From Monilinia fructicola (lineage: Eukaryota; Ascomycota; Leotiomycetes; Helotiales; Sclerotiniaceae), in assembly GCA_008692225.1 (NCBI GenBank), contig VICG01000007.1:2514501-2578500 (forward strand): DNA of 64,000 bases, given 5' to 3'. The notes under the pieces are model-generated. The model worked only from the letters and a program-made list of their open reading frames with translations, searched no databases and had not been told where the DNA came from. Every line of letters starts with the position of its first letter. Position 1 is the first letter of the stretch. Positions 13,028-26,395 of this stretch are shown piece after piece. A program made the position numbers and the translations under genes.

Positions 13028-13549
13028 ATAATAAAGATCTCAAATAGTATACTTTTTAATATTGATACGCGAACTTATATAAGATACTAGAGAAACTATC
13101 TAAATAATACAAATAATGTTATTATTAATTTAATAATATAACTTAATAGATAACGCAATTAATATTATAATAAATTCTATATAAACGTTTATTAGCTTTT
13201 AGAGAAAATATTGTATTCTATTTTAGATTCTTATAATTATTAAGTATTTAAATAGTGTTATAAATATAAAGTAATTTAAAATTGCTTAAAATCTGGTTTT
13301 TATTTAAAACTTAAAAGTTAATTACCTGTACAATTATAATTAAAACTTTTAATATATTCTATTTTAAAATCATTTAATCAATAAGTTTCTAAAATCAATA
13401 TAATAATTTTATTTCGTGAATCTTAAAAAAGTTATTTATAAAGTCTAGTTTATAATATTAAAATTTTCAGTAAGAAATAATTTAATTTAACAAAAAGGAT
13501 ACTAGTTGAATTCTCTATATTAAAAGGTATATTATTCGAGGTTATTATT
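13028..13549 (+). mobile_element. RIP-mutated TIR element, about 520 bp (GTAATAACCTCG family)
   Basis: The left end (CAAATAGTATACTTTTTAAT) and the reverse complement of the right end (GAATAATATACCTTTTAAT) match, giving imperfect TIRs of about 35 bp. Length and ends agree with the copy at 14,075. No coding capacity, so it is a MITE-like non-autonomous element. C-to-T changes have blurred both ends. Confidence 0.55.
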
Positions 13550-13869
13550 ATGAAACATAAATTAAAATCAGGACTTCAATTTTTTTTTAAAAATATTCTT
13601 GATTTATAAAGAATATTTCTATTTGTTTATAGAATTCCTTCTATTTTATAATTAAACAATAATTAACTTACTTTTTAATAATAGTTTTAATATTTCTATT
13701 AATATGTTTAAAGTATTACTATTATAAAACTTTACCATTTTCTATATAAATCAATTTCTTTTATATAAAGTTAATAAGCTTTTTATTTAAAAAAATATAA
13801 TCTATAAATTTTAAAGTTTCTTTATAACTAGAAAAAAATATTTTAAAATATTTTTACTTTTTTTTGTTT

Positions 13870-14060
13870 TTACAATAATAACATTTAATAATATACTTTT
13901 TAATATCGATATTTTAAATAACACCTCTTCTATTGAATTAATATTTTTTCGTTAAAATAATTAAATAACCAAAATTAGAATTAATATACAACCTTGATAA
14001 GATTTATAAAATACTATTAATATTTATTTTTTAAAAACTTATTAATTATATAATTCAAGA
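13870..14060 (+). mobile_element. Partial copy of the GTAATAACCTCG TIR family
   Basis: The motifs AACACCTC, TTGAATTAATATTTT, GAATTAATATACAACC and GATTTATAAAATACTATTA follow the same order as in the complete element immediately downstream at 14,075. The left TIR is decayed (TAATAACATTTAATAATATAC) and the right end is absent; the next copy starts about 15 bases later, so two copies lie head to tail. Confidence 0.5.
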
Positions 14061-14074
14061 ATATGATTTATACG

Positions 14075-14606
14075 GTAATAACCTCGAATTATATACTTTT
14101 TAATGTTAATACCTCGACTAACACCTCCCTACCCCCTATTGAACTTGTACCTTCTCGTTAAAGAAATTAAATAGTTAAAATTGGAATTAATATACAACTT
14201 TGATAAGATTTATAAAATACTATTATAATATATTTTCTAGATATTTACTTATTACAAAATTCAAAAATAGAGTTCAAATAAAATTTCGATTATATTTCAA
14301 TTTATAATTAATTAATTTTGAAATTTGAAGTATTAAGCAAATCTTTATCAATTTTCAAATATCTTATAAATACAATACAATTAAAATAAATAATTCACAT
14401 TAAAATTTTGAATAAAATATATTAACAAATCATTTGAAAACTCACTAATTTTTCTATATAATTTATAATAATATTAAATATTTTATTTAGTAAGTCATAT
14501 TGTTAAATAGATAATAGTATTATTTATATTAATCGAAACTGTTTTTTAATAATTTCAAGTTAATTAAAAAATCAATACTAAAGAATGTGTTATCTAGGGT
14601 TATTAC
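14075..14606 (+). mobile_element. TIR element, 532 bp, best copy of the GTAATAACCTCG family
   Basis: It starts GTAATAACCTCGAATTATA and ends with the reverse complement of GTAATAACCCTAGATAACA. The first 100 bases keep several C-rich words (CACCTCCCTACCCCC), making this the least mutated copy in the window. No open frame of note. TIRs are about 30 bp, then diverge. Confidence 0.65.
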
Positions 14607-15565
14607 TATTGTTTTTATTTTGCTTTTATAAATGAAATAAAATTTAAACAAAAAGAAATATTTTATTTAATAAAATTCCGAATTCCTTTTTTAAATAACT
14701 CTATATAATTATCAAGTCTATAAAAGATTCTCTCTATTTATTTATTAAAAACAAACTAAAATACTCTGTAATATTAAAAATAATATTTTAAAATACCAAT
14801 TTGTAAAATAATTTTTAAAAGAATACAAAGTCTATATTCGAAGTAAGAATAATTTCATCAAGATTTTCTCAAATATATATTACTTTAAATAATTGAATAA
14901 TATAGCAAAAATATAATGATTCTTTGTTTGATTACTTTTATTAGAATTTTTTATATACTTTCTTTTTATTTAAATTATTTTTGTAATATTCTTTTATTAT
15001 AAAAAATTCGATATTTTTAGTTTATATATAAATTCTATACAAAATTATAATTTTTTAAAATTATTAAATAACTTTTTCAAAAAAATCCTTAAAAATAAAC
15101 GATATTATTTTTTAAGTTTTTTAACTCAATTTCAAATTAAATAATACAAAATATGAATATTTTTGATTATACTAAAATAAATAAATCGATATTATATATT
15201 TTGCTAATAAAATACTTATATATAGAAACTTACATTTATAATTTGGTTATAAACTATAAATTATAATATATCTTTTTTATATATAATATAGATTAGAATT
15301 GCTTAAATAATATAAAAAGAAATATAAATTTTTTTTATTTATTTTTGTTAAAAAGTTATTTAGAAATACTAAAAGTTTTAATTTTGTATATAATTTATAT
15401 ACAAATTGAAAATATCAAATTTGAAAAATTTATAACTTTACAAGAAAAATCCAGAAATATTCAAAACTTAAAATTAATTTGAAATTTATATACAAAACTT
15501 TTATATTTAATTTTATTCAATTATGTCTAACAATAATTGAGTTATTAATAGGTTAAAATAAGGTT
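14607..15565. other. AT desert, no gene
   Basis: A/T-rich with no terminal repeats or coding motifs that I could identify. Confidence 0.6.
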
Positions 15566-15625
15566 TTTTGGGTGTAAAAAGTGGCCGGGAAGGGAAGGTG
15601 GCCGAGAAGTGGGTGTACGGACTTA
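15566..15625. other. Short GC-rich patch with a duplicated GTGGCCG motif
   Basis: GTGGCCGGGAAGGGAAG is followed at once by GTGGCCGAGAAGTGGGTG, a 17-bp imperfect tandem duplication. It stands out in pure AT sequence. A second small patch, GTGCCGCGAGTAATGG, is at 15,788-15,803. Together they could be the ends of a short insertion, but they do not form a clear inverted repeat. Confidence 0.4.
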
Positions 15626-17925
15626 TATCTATTTTAATAAAATTAATAAAAATTTTTTTTAAGAAAGAGATTAAATGATTATTTGAAGTATAATAAGTTT
15701 TTTTAAAAATTTAATCGTATTTAAATAAATTCAGCAAGAAATTGAAAAGTTAAAGAATTAATTCTTTTTGGTATAAATTGATTAAGTGTGCCGCGAGTAA
15801 TGGTTACAACTCTTATAATTCAAGAAATGTATTAAGATCTTAATAAAGAATTTTTATTACTTATATATTTTTTTAAGTCTTTAATTGTTTTTTATTTTAT
15901 TTTATAGGTTATATATTATATCAATGGCTTTAATTCTTCTAGGATTTATAATATTACAATTTAATCATTTTAATACTTATTTTAATTCTCTAAATTATAT
16001 TATAAAATATAGATATAATAAAACCAGTTAAAAATCATATTTATATATATATATATATATAGTACTAATATAAATATCAATATAAAATTTTTTATTAATA
16101 TCAATTGAAAGAAATAAAATTATATAACAATTTTTAAACATTATAAAATAATAGAGAATAAATATAATCTTTACTAAGAAGTCTAAACCTACTATTAAAT
16201 CTATTTAAATATTAATCATTTCCAAAACTGCGATATAATCTTTTATTTTCCATTTAGAAAAATAACGTTTTAATTAATAACATTTATAATTAATATTAAT
16301 ATTAATTTTCTATAAATATATAATGCTTTGATCATTAATACAATAATTAAAAAAAGTTAATATTAAATCTCTATAATAAATAATTGTTTAATATTTAAAT
16401 AATATTAATAAAGCTTCCTATAGTGAATTTATATAGTTTTTCTACCTCTGTTTCAGATTATAAAATCTATTCTCGTCACTTGGTTTTATATTTTTCTAAT
16501 TCGGAAACATAATTTAAAAAAACAAAATCTTATTAAAAGCTATTTAAAATCTAGAAGAAAATTTATTTAAATAGTTTTTTAAACTTTTGATTGTATATAT
16601 TTAAATTCAATTCTTTTTATAACTTTATATTAAGTTTATTCAAACTGAATTATAAGAATTAATATTTTTCAAATTTTTTATATAAAAATAATATAATAAT
16701 TAAATTATTCAAAATCTATATTGTTAAAATCTATTTTTCTTTTAAGGAAATAAACAATATACAGTTTTTAATAAATCTCTTAATAAATTATTATTTTTAA
16801 AATAAGTTTATTTGCTTAAATATTCACTTCTATATCTTATTATAATAAATTTTTCCACTATTATATAATTTGAACTATTTTTAATAATCTAAATAAAGAT
16901 ATCAAATTAAGTAAAAAGTTGCAAATTAATGAATCATTTTTGAATTTAATTACTTTTTATGATTTCATTTAGAAGAAATGTATTTAAGAATTTCTCGTTT
17001 TTATTTTTCAAAAAAGAATAAGATATAGAGATATAAGAAAAAATATTAAAACTCAAAATAGTTGAATATTTAAGAATTCAAAAAAAAAGTTTTGTTTTTA
17101 AACTATTATTAAAACAGAATTTATTAGTCTTATAAATTCGAGTAAAACGAACAAAAAAAAACAAAAGATTTTAAAATTAATAATTTAATAAGTAATAACT
17201 ATAAATGATTTATTTTTTAATATTGATATTTCAATTAATAGTTTTATAATTAAAATCAAATTTTTAAATTAAATTATTAATTAGTGAAAATTAAAGTTAA
17301 TAAATACCTTTAGTATAATTAATAAAATAAATTTATTATATCAAAACTATAAACTTACAATTGTATAAATTTAGACAAAAATTCTATATAAAGTTTTTAT
17401 TGTATTTTAAGTTGTAATTAAGTAATTTTGAGGATTTTAGTAAAAATAAGATTTTTCGCAGCTTTCAAATATTTAATTTATTTCTAGAATATTTAATACT
17501 CCTTAGAATTCTAATTTAATAAAACCACTTTATCTTTTTAAAGTTAATTAATATATATATATCGTTTTAAGGATACCAATTGTTTTATTTGATAAATTAT
17601 ACAATTAAACAAATAATACTATTATTTATATTAATCTAAATTGATTTTTAATAATTTCGATTTAGTCAAGTTATTATTTATACTAACAGATATATAATTT
17701 GAAATCGTTAACATATTTGAGAATACAAGATCTAAATATTTATATCGGTAAATTATTCTCATACTATGAAAAATCGAAAAAATTACTTTTATACTATAAA
17801 AATCAAAGTGATTTTACTATAATGCTATAAAGATTCTAGCTTTTTTTTAATTAAATTCTAAATTAGATTTCATTTAAAAAAACTAAAATCTAAATAATGA
17901 ATTATAAATTTTTAAAATCTAGTAT
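15626..17925. other. AT desert, no gene
   Basis: No gene seen. The stretch at 17,560-17,700 resembles the right part of the GTAATAACCTCG element (AATACTATTATTTATATTAATC), so another decayed copy is likely there. Confidence 0.5.
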
Positions 17926-17929
17926 TTTC

Positions 17930-18520
17930 ATTGATCGATTATTAATAAGTAAAAAAGCTTTAATTTTCTGTTTTACTTTTGAAACTTAATTATTCTAATC
18001 ATTTTAAAGGTAATTAAGTATTTTAGCTATTTCGAAGGTAATCAACTATTTTCAATTATTTCGAAGGTGATTAATCACTTTAATCTTTTTATTTTAACCT
18101 TTTTATTTTAATTATTTTATTCTTGATTTTTTTATTCTAACTATTTCATTTTAGCTTTTTTATTTTAATTATTTTATTCCGAACTTTTTTATTCTAGTTA
18201 TTCTGTTTTAGCTTTTCCATTTTAATTATTTCATTCTGGTTATTTCATTTTAACTATTTCATTTTTAGTTATTCCATTCTGGTTATTCCATTCCCAATCT
18301 TTTCATTTTAGCTATTCCATTTCGGTTCTTTTATTTTAACCATTTTATTTTTAACTCTTTTATTTTAACTATTCTATTTTAGCCCTTTTATTCTAGCTAT
18401 TTTATTCCCGATTTTTTCATTTTAACTATTTCATTTTAGCCCTTCCATTCTAACCATTCTATTCCTAACTTTTCTATTTTAGCTATTTTATTTTGATTAT
18501 TTTAGTCTAACTTTTTTATT
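17930..18520 (+). repeat. Degraded composite-repeat copy with an expanded 15-bp minisatellite
   Basis: The start (GATCGATTATTAATAAGTAAAAAAG) matches the end of the conserved arm at 8540, and about 530 bp of units such as TATTTCATTTTAGCT, TTATTTTAACCAT and TATTCCATTTCGG follow. It ends TTTTATTTTGAAATAATA like copy 1 but lacks the AAATAAT array, the TTA tract and the hairpin. RIP has turned most GGCC cores into AGCC, AACC or AATT. Confidence 0.75.
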
Positions 18521-18878
18521 TTGAAATAATATAACTATTAATTTATTAATATAAAAAATCTATTATAAAACCCTAGATTCTATAATTTTTAAATAAAATC
18601 TAATTTAGATTCTATTGAAAAAGTATAGAATCTATATAATATTATAATAAAATAAATCTAATTTTTGTAGTATAAGAGTAATTTTTTCGATTTTTTATAA
18701 TATGAAAGTAATTAACCATATTTATATTTATATTATATATTCATAAACATATAAAAAAATATTATAATAAAATAATTTTAAAGTTTAAAATTTTTCCTAA
18801 TTCTAAGGAAATTCTATTCTTAGAATTATAACTTCTAAATTTTATTCAAATAACACAAAAAACTATATAGTTTATAAT

Positions 18879-19680
18879 TACTCGGGCGCGTTTTAAAAGA
18901 GGCATAGGCGAATATAAAAACTTATAATTATTCAACGAAATCTTAATATAATTTTAATATAACTTATATATGTATTAGATTTAGTATTTTAAGATCTTCC
19001 TATGAAGTTTTTATATTATAAAAATTATTTTTAAAAGAATATTAATATTATAAAAGTTAGTGATTTTAGAAAATTTTAGTATTTATTAATTTATTAATTT
19101 TAAATTTAAAAATATATAAATATTAAAAGTTAAAATTATAGAAAAATAATATAAGCTTTGAAGTTTTATTAGATGATTTTAAAATTTAATATTATTTATT
19201 ATATCAATATATATGTTGATATAAAAGGTGGAAAATTCAAATTTTTTAACAAAAAAATATGCTTCTATAATCCAAATAAGCGAATTTACTTTTTCGAAAC
19301 CTGTAAATTTTCCTATATTTTCAACTTTATTAATTTATATTTTAAACATTAATAAAGATATTCAAATTCTAAAATAAGATATTTAAAATTTAGCTTTTAT
19401 TTTATTATTTAACAAAGTTTGATAGGTTTAATTATGATATTCGTTAAACTATTCAATATTAATATAAATCTCTAATTTTTTCATTAAATTTCCAATATTC
19501 ATACATTTTATTATACTATTATTCATTTAATATTAGGTTTTATAATACAAAATCTTTTATATTAAGTATAAAAATACTAAATCTATAATATTTATAAATT
19601 TTATAAAATTATATAAAGGTTTCGCTGAATAATTATAAGTTATATTTTAGCGTATGCCTCTTTTAAAACCCGCCCGAGTA
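18879..19680 (+). mobile_element. TIR element, 802 bp (ACTCGGGCG family), complete
   Basis: TIRs of about 80 bp: TACTCGGGCGCGTTTTAAAA at the left and the reverse complement of TACTCGGGCGGGTTTTAAAA at the right, followed by shared AGAGGCATA and CTTATAATTATTCA. TA at both ends fits a TA target duplication. The interior is A/T only, with no transposase frame; RIP may have erased one, but 800 bp is too short for a full gene, so it is probably non-autonomous. A second copy is at 57,958-60,153. Confidence 0.85.
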
Positions 19681-20076
19681 GAGAAAAGCAATATAATCTA
19701 AAAAGGTAAAATATTAGAAAAATTCAAAAGTAATATAAAAAACCAATTTTAATTTATAGAACTAAATAATAAAATAATTTCAAATATAATTAAAGAAATA
19801 TATATGAGATCATCTAATATAAAAAATCGTATATTTAATAAAATCGAAGTTCTTTAAATAAAGAAATTTATTTTAAGATTCTTTTTTAATAAAAATTTAG
19901 ATTTCAAATAAACATTAAAATATTGTTTTAGTTTTCAAAATAATATTATTTTTTAAGTTATAAGATTTTTTATTAGTAGTACTTTTACTTAAAATAAATT
20001 ATAGAAAAATCAATACATCATTACTTATAGTTCTTAATCGATATTCAAATATAAAAATCTTAGTTCTTTGATTAAT

Positions 20077-21531
20077 TAACCGAGCTCCCTGTATTATGTA
20101 CGCCCCTGTATCTTGTGTACGTTTTAACATTTTCGAAAATAAATAATTATAAATTAATTAATCATTAAAACAATCTGAAATTTTATATAATTATAAATTA
20201 AAACAAATAGTTTATAATTATAGTTTTTTTAATATATAATATTATATATTATTAAAAGTATTATTAATAAAATAATAAAAAGATTTATTTAATATTTTAT
20301 TAATAAAATAAAGAATTTAAGATTTGAAAAGATTATGTTTAGTTTTTCAATGATTTTATTATTTATAGTTTAATATTTATATTTTAAATTTTTTAAAAAG
20401 ATCATAATTTAATTTTTATATTGAATTTAAAAAAAATAAAAAATATTTAGAATTGAAAACAAAAATAAAATTATTTTAAAAAATATTATATTATAATAAT
20501 ATCAATAAATATAAGTTTCAATAAAATAAATATATAAAAAAGTAATATAAAGATAGTTTTTAATTAATAAAACTTATTTTAAATTAAATTAAAATAAATA
20601 TTTAAAATTTTAAATAATTTAAAAAATAAAATCAAATTAAAATTAAAAAATATAATTACATATTATATTATATAAAAATAATATATTTTAATAGTTATTA
20701 TATATAAATTTATTTTATATATACTTTTTAAGAAAAAAAATTATATTATTATTTTAAATAAAAATTTTATAACTTAAATTATTGAACTTTTATAGTCATT
20801 AGTATACAAAAAATAATATTACTATTAAAAAAATAATTCTTTTAAATTCAATATTAAATTAAATTTAAAATATATTTTTAGATCTTTTTTATAATAATTT
20901 TGATTTCTTTATATATATACTAAAAAAGATTTATTTTTTTGAAACAAGTATTATATATTATATAATATAAGTATAATAAACGTTTTTTCTATTTTTTATA
21001 ATATAGTTTTATTTTCTTTTATTATAAAAGTTTTATTCTTTTTTAATAAATATAATATTTTTAATTAATATTTATATAATACTTTATTTTTCTATTAAAA
21101 TATTCTTTATTTATTATAATAAATTCATTTTTAATAAATATTCTTTTGATTATTCAATTTCAATGAATTATATTTAATGTAATATTTAGTGTTTTTTAAA
21201 AAAAATCAATTCTTTTTATTATTTACAGTTTTTTTATTATTAAAAAATATTATTTAAATAAAAAATACTTATTTTTAATAATTTATAAAGAGTTATTTAA
21301 TTTTTATAATAATTAAATATATATTTTTAAAATTATAATTAGTATTTAGATATAATTCAAATTTTATATATTTTTTATATAATATTATTTAAAATCTTTA
21401 AAAATATATTATATTATATTTTATATTATAATATTAATAGGTTTTTTATTAATTAATTTTATTTGTTGATTTTCGACTTTTTCAAAAGCGTGTAAGATAT
21501 AGGGACGTGTATAATACAGGGAGCTCGGTTA
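20077..21531 (-). mobile_element. TIR element A, 1,455 bp (ACCGAGCTCCCTG family)
   Basis: The ends TAACCGAGCTCCCTGTAT and ATACAGGGAGCTCGGTTA are perfect inverted repeats, extended over about 42 bp as CGCCCCTGTATCTTG against GATATAGGGACG. TA flanks both ends. The terminal 45 bp keep G and C while the 1.35-kb interior is RIP-like A/T, so it once was long enough and repeated enough for RIP. It is inverted relative to copies B and C: its left subterminal ATTTTCGAAAATAAATAATT is the complement of their right subterminal region. Any transposase is unreadable. Confidence 0.88.
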
Positions 21532-24500
21532 TAATTTTAAATTGGAAAGATGTTTGAAAATCAAGATTAAATATATATTTATTCTTTAATCTCTTTGGAA
21601 AAATTAACTTTCAATTCCCTCTGACTTTTTTTTCCAAAGGTATTGATAATAATAAAAATGTTATTATGAAGATAAAAGTTCTTAAAACTAAAAATTTACT
21701 TTAATTTTTCTAAAATTGCTTTGATGTTTTTAAATTTCTATATTTAAAAGTATATTTTACTTGTTGAAAAAATACATCTTAATAAATATAATTTTGAAAA
21801 TAATAACTATTTTGAAGTTATTTAAGTTTTTACAAATTAAAATAAAGTATAGAGTTAATATTAATAATAATAATAAAATTTTTTAAAAACTATTTTTTAA
21901 TAATAAAAAAACTTTTTTTTGTTTTTTCGATATAAATATATAATACTATTAAAAATAGTAATATTATAACACCGAAGTATTAATTAGATTCTCAATATAA
22001 AAAACGTTATAAATAATTATAAGATTTAAGTACAAATTCTCTAAAAAATTAAAAAATCAATTATTTTCGAAACTACAAATTTAAATAAAATAAGTTCCTT
22101 AATAAAGAAACTTAGTTTTTTATTTAATTATATTGTTTTTTAAAAAGTTTAATATATTTTTTATAGATATTATAAATATTAAATAGAACTAGAATATTAT
22201 ATAGTTTCAAAAAAGATTAAATTAAATACTTAATTCAGCAATTATAATTTATTCAAGATACTTAAAGAATTATTATCAATAAAGAAATCAGCAATTGAAC
22301 TATTGATTCGTTAGTTTTCTAATATAAAAACAGAATAATATATTTGTTTTTTTCCTTTTTATATTTGAAATATAAATATTTAATATTTTAATAGAAAATT
22401 TATTCTTAAAAAGAAAATGCTTTTTACTATATTGTTTATCAAATTGTGTTTTTTAATAGATTTAAAAGTAAAAAATCCAAATAATTTTTTTTTAATTTTA
22501 ACATCTATTAAAAGCTAATATATATATTAATATTAAAAATCATTTTAAGTTTTTTAAAAAAGCTTTTCAAACTAGTTTTAAAAGTGAAAGTAAACAATTA
22601 AAGTTCTTTTTAAATATTTAATTAAAAAATATATTAATGTTTAAAAAAATATTAAAATCTCTAATTAATATCTTTATAAATAAAGATATTTAAATATTCA
22701 AGACAATGTTTAAATAATGCATTCTATTTAATAGATTAATATAATAAGTTTTTTTATGAATATAATTTGTAATTTAAAAGCAATTATTTATTAAAATTAA
22801 TATATATGATTAAATAAAGTAATATAAAAACTTTTAAGTTTTGAAAAGCGATATAATTTAATTAAATAATAAAAATATAAAGATAACTCTTTTTTTGTAA
22901 GTAAAAAAGTCAGGAATTAAATTACTGGATTTTAAATTATAGTATTTCGCTTTAATCTTATAATTTTCTTCTTGTTTTTTATTTTAAATAAATACTTGAA
23001 AACAATTTCACCTAACTAGTTGTATAAAAGTTTTATCAATTGTTTATATAATATCTTTAATTTATTATAAATAAAGCTTAAACTCCTATTAAATATAATA
23101 TAATATTTTGAAAATTCTTTAAAATTCTAGGGATAATAGTAAATTATTAAAAAAAAATATAATTATTAAAAAAAATTGAAAATTGTATAGTTTAATACAG
23201 AATCGAGATTTAATCTAAAGTTTAAATTAAAAAGTTGAATATAAATAAACCTTTAAATGAGCCTAATAATAACACGATTTTCAAATATAATTTAATATTT
23301 TATTAATAAGCTAGTATTTATTTATTTTATTTATAAACAGAAATAGGTTAAAATATATTAATTAGAAATATTATATATAATATTTTCTAGTTTTGCGACT
23401 TATATTTTAAATATTATTGAAAACTATATATTTATTATATATATTATATTTTAATTTTTGATAAAAAATGCGAGTAATATATTATTAATTAGAAAGGAAT
23501 TTGTTTAAAAGATTGTTTATAAATAACTTTAATTAGAAGCTATATAATAGTATTGACATTTAAATTACTAAATAATATAAAACAAATTTTGTTTATTTTT
23601 TTTAAAAAAAATTTAGGGTTATTTTCAATATTTGTATATTATATTGAAGTTATATATCTTCTTAAAGGTTTTATATACTTGAAATTTTAATTAAAACTTA
23701 AAACTTTCGATTCAAAACTTTTAAAGTTTAATATTAAGATTAAAATTAAAGAAATAATTTTTTTTCTAAAGAAAATCTTGAAACTATTAACCTCTTTTTT
23801 AAAATATTTTTGTTTTTTTTAAAAAAAATCTTCCGAGATAATATTATTGTTATTATTTGTTTAATAAGAACTTGTATATATATCAATTATAATTAATCTT
23901 TTAGAAATCTTTAATTGTAGATATATATATATTATAATATTAAAATGTTAAAAAATTCAAAATTTAAATTTTAAAAAAACTTTGAAAATAAAAATATACT
24001 AGCTTTACTAAAATAAACGAGATTAAAAAATATGTTTGAAATTATTTTTTGAAATTATGTAAAATTGAATACCTTATAAAAAAGAAATATTATTTAATAT
24101 TTATTAATAACTTTTGTTTAAATTTCATTTTAATTCGTATTAATTTAATTTGCATTAAAGATATTTACATTCATTAAATAAATTTATTTATTATTATAAC
24201 ATAAAAGCCAACTTTGATATTACTATAAAGCCTTAAACTAGTAGGTATTTATTACTTTTTATATCGCTTAGAGCTTTCAAAAACGAATACTTAAAATAAC
24301 GATTATTTCGATTCTCTACTTACTTTATAGCGATAATATATTTAGTTTAATTATTAAATCTTTAACTTAATTTAAGAACTTCAAATAATTTATCTTTATT
24401 ATAATCAAAAAGTGCATGTATTATAAACGGAGTTACTAAAAAAATAAAAAAAAAAATTATTTAAACATCTTTTAAAGTCCTATAAAAGCCATTTCCTAAT

Positions 24501-24540
24501 TAACGAAATTAATAATTTTGTATTTGTTTTTAACAATAAT
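21532..24540. other. AT desert, no gene
   Basis: About 3 kb of A/T-rich sequence with no terminal repeats or coding motifs that I could pair. Confidence 0.6.
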
Positions 24541-24895
24541 ATTATTGTAATTAAAATCACCGTAACAAAGAGGAAAAAGGCCCTTTTCACGGACGGAAAG
24601 TTTGCTAGCCATTCTGGTAATAGCTACTGGGAATAATACTACTCGGGTATGATTTTAGCAGTATATTGATCGAATGCTTCTCGTAATTCAACTTCTAATA
24701 TATGAAATTTAACACTAAATGCCTAAGCTGTATAAAAAGCGGTCGCTGTATTAAATCAACTAACTATTCTGAAAATAGAGCCTTGCTCATATGTACCATC
24801 CTCATTGATAGAAACAATTGTTCCAATATCAGACAACTACACTACGGATACTTCGACATAGCAGGGTATATATCAGTGGATTATTCGTAACTTAA

Positions 24896-26352
24896 TAACC
24901 GAGCTCCCTGTATCATACACGTCCCTATATTTTGCATGCTTTTTAAAAAAGACGAGAATTAACAAATAAAGTTAATTAATAAAAAAACCTATTAATATTA
25001 TAATATAAAATTCAAATATAATGTATTTTTAATAATTTTAAATAATATTATACAAAAAATTATATTAAATTGAATATATTTAAATACTAATTATAAATTT
25101 TAAAAAATATATATTTAATTATTATAAAAATTAAATAAGTCTTTATAAATTATTAAAAATAAGTATTTTTTATTGGAATAATATTTTTTGAATAATAAAA
25201 AACTTTAAATAATAGAAAAAACTAATTTTTTTATAAAAAACTAAAGATTATATTAAATATAATTCTTTTAAATTTAATAATTAAAATATTATTTATTAAA
25301 AAGAAATTTATTATAATAAATTAAAAACATTTTAATAGAAAAATAAAGTATTATATAAATATTAATTAAAAATCTTATATTTGTTAAAAAAAAATAAAGA
25401 TTTTATAATAAAAAAATAAAAACTATATTATAAGAAATATATAATAAAGTTTATTATTTTTTATATTATATAATATATAATACTTTTTTTAAAAAAGAAA
25501 TTTTTTTATTATATATATAAATAAATTGAAATTATTATAAAGAAAGATTTAATATATATTATAAAATTCAATTTAATATTTCATTTAAAAAAATTATTTT
25601 TTGATAGTAATATTATTTTTCGCATACTAATCGTTTTAAAAAAATCAATAATTTAAGTTATAAAACTTTTATTTAAAAACATTACATAATTTTTTTTTAA
25701 AAATTTATATATAATAAATTTCTATAATAATTATTAAAATATATCATTTTTATATAGTATAATATATAATTATACTTTTTAATTTTAATTTGATTTTGCT
25801 TTTTAAATTATTTAAAATTTTAAATATGTATTTTAATTTAATTTAAAATTGATTTTATTAATTAAAAACTATCTTTATACTATTTTTTTATATATTTATT
25901 TTATTAAAACTTATATTTATTGATATTATTATAATATAATATTTTTTAAAATAATTTTATTTTTGTTTTCAATTCTAAATATTTTTTATTTTTTTAAATT
26001 CGATATAAAAATTAAAATTATAAAATTTTTTCAAAAATTTAAAAATATAAATATTAAAGTATAAATTATAAAAACATTCAAGAACTAAATATAATTTATT
26101 AAGATTCTAAATTCTTTATTTTATTAATAAAATATTAAATAAATCTTTTTATTATTTTATTAATATAAACTTAATAATATATAATATTTTATATTGAAAA
26201 AAAACTATAATTATAAAACTATTTATTTTAATTTATAATTATATAAAATTTTAGATTGCTTCAATGATTAATTAATTTATAATTATTTATTTTCGAAAAA
26301 ATGTTAAAACGTGCAAAATACAGGGGCGTGCATGATACAGGGAGCTCGGTTA
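24896..26352 (+). mobile_element. TIR element B, 1,457 bp (ACCGAGCTCCCTG family)
   Basis: It starts TAACCGAGCTCCCTGTATCA and ends TGATACAGGGAGCTCGGTTA, with TIRs of about 42 bp and TA flanks. The interior is RIP-like A/T and aligns by eye with copy C and, reversed, with copy A. It is inserted in the minus-strand pseudogene. Autonomous capacity cannot be judged. Confidence 0.9.
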
Positions 26353-26395
26353 CGTTCTACATAAATTCTTTCCATTCCGTACAAGAATGTTTGTG

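Noticed and set aside
24702..24890. Plus-strand Cys-containing 62-residue frame that could look like a small secreted protein
   Set aside because: No signal peptide; the opposite strand has a longer, more convincing decayed frame, and this frame ends at a transposon edge.
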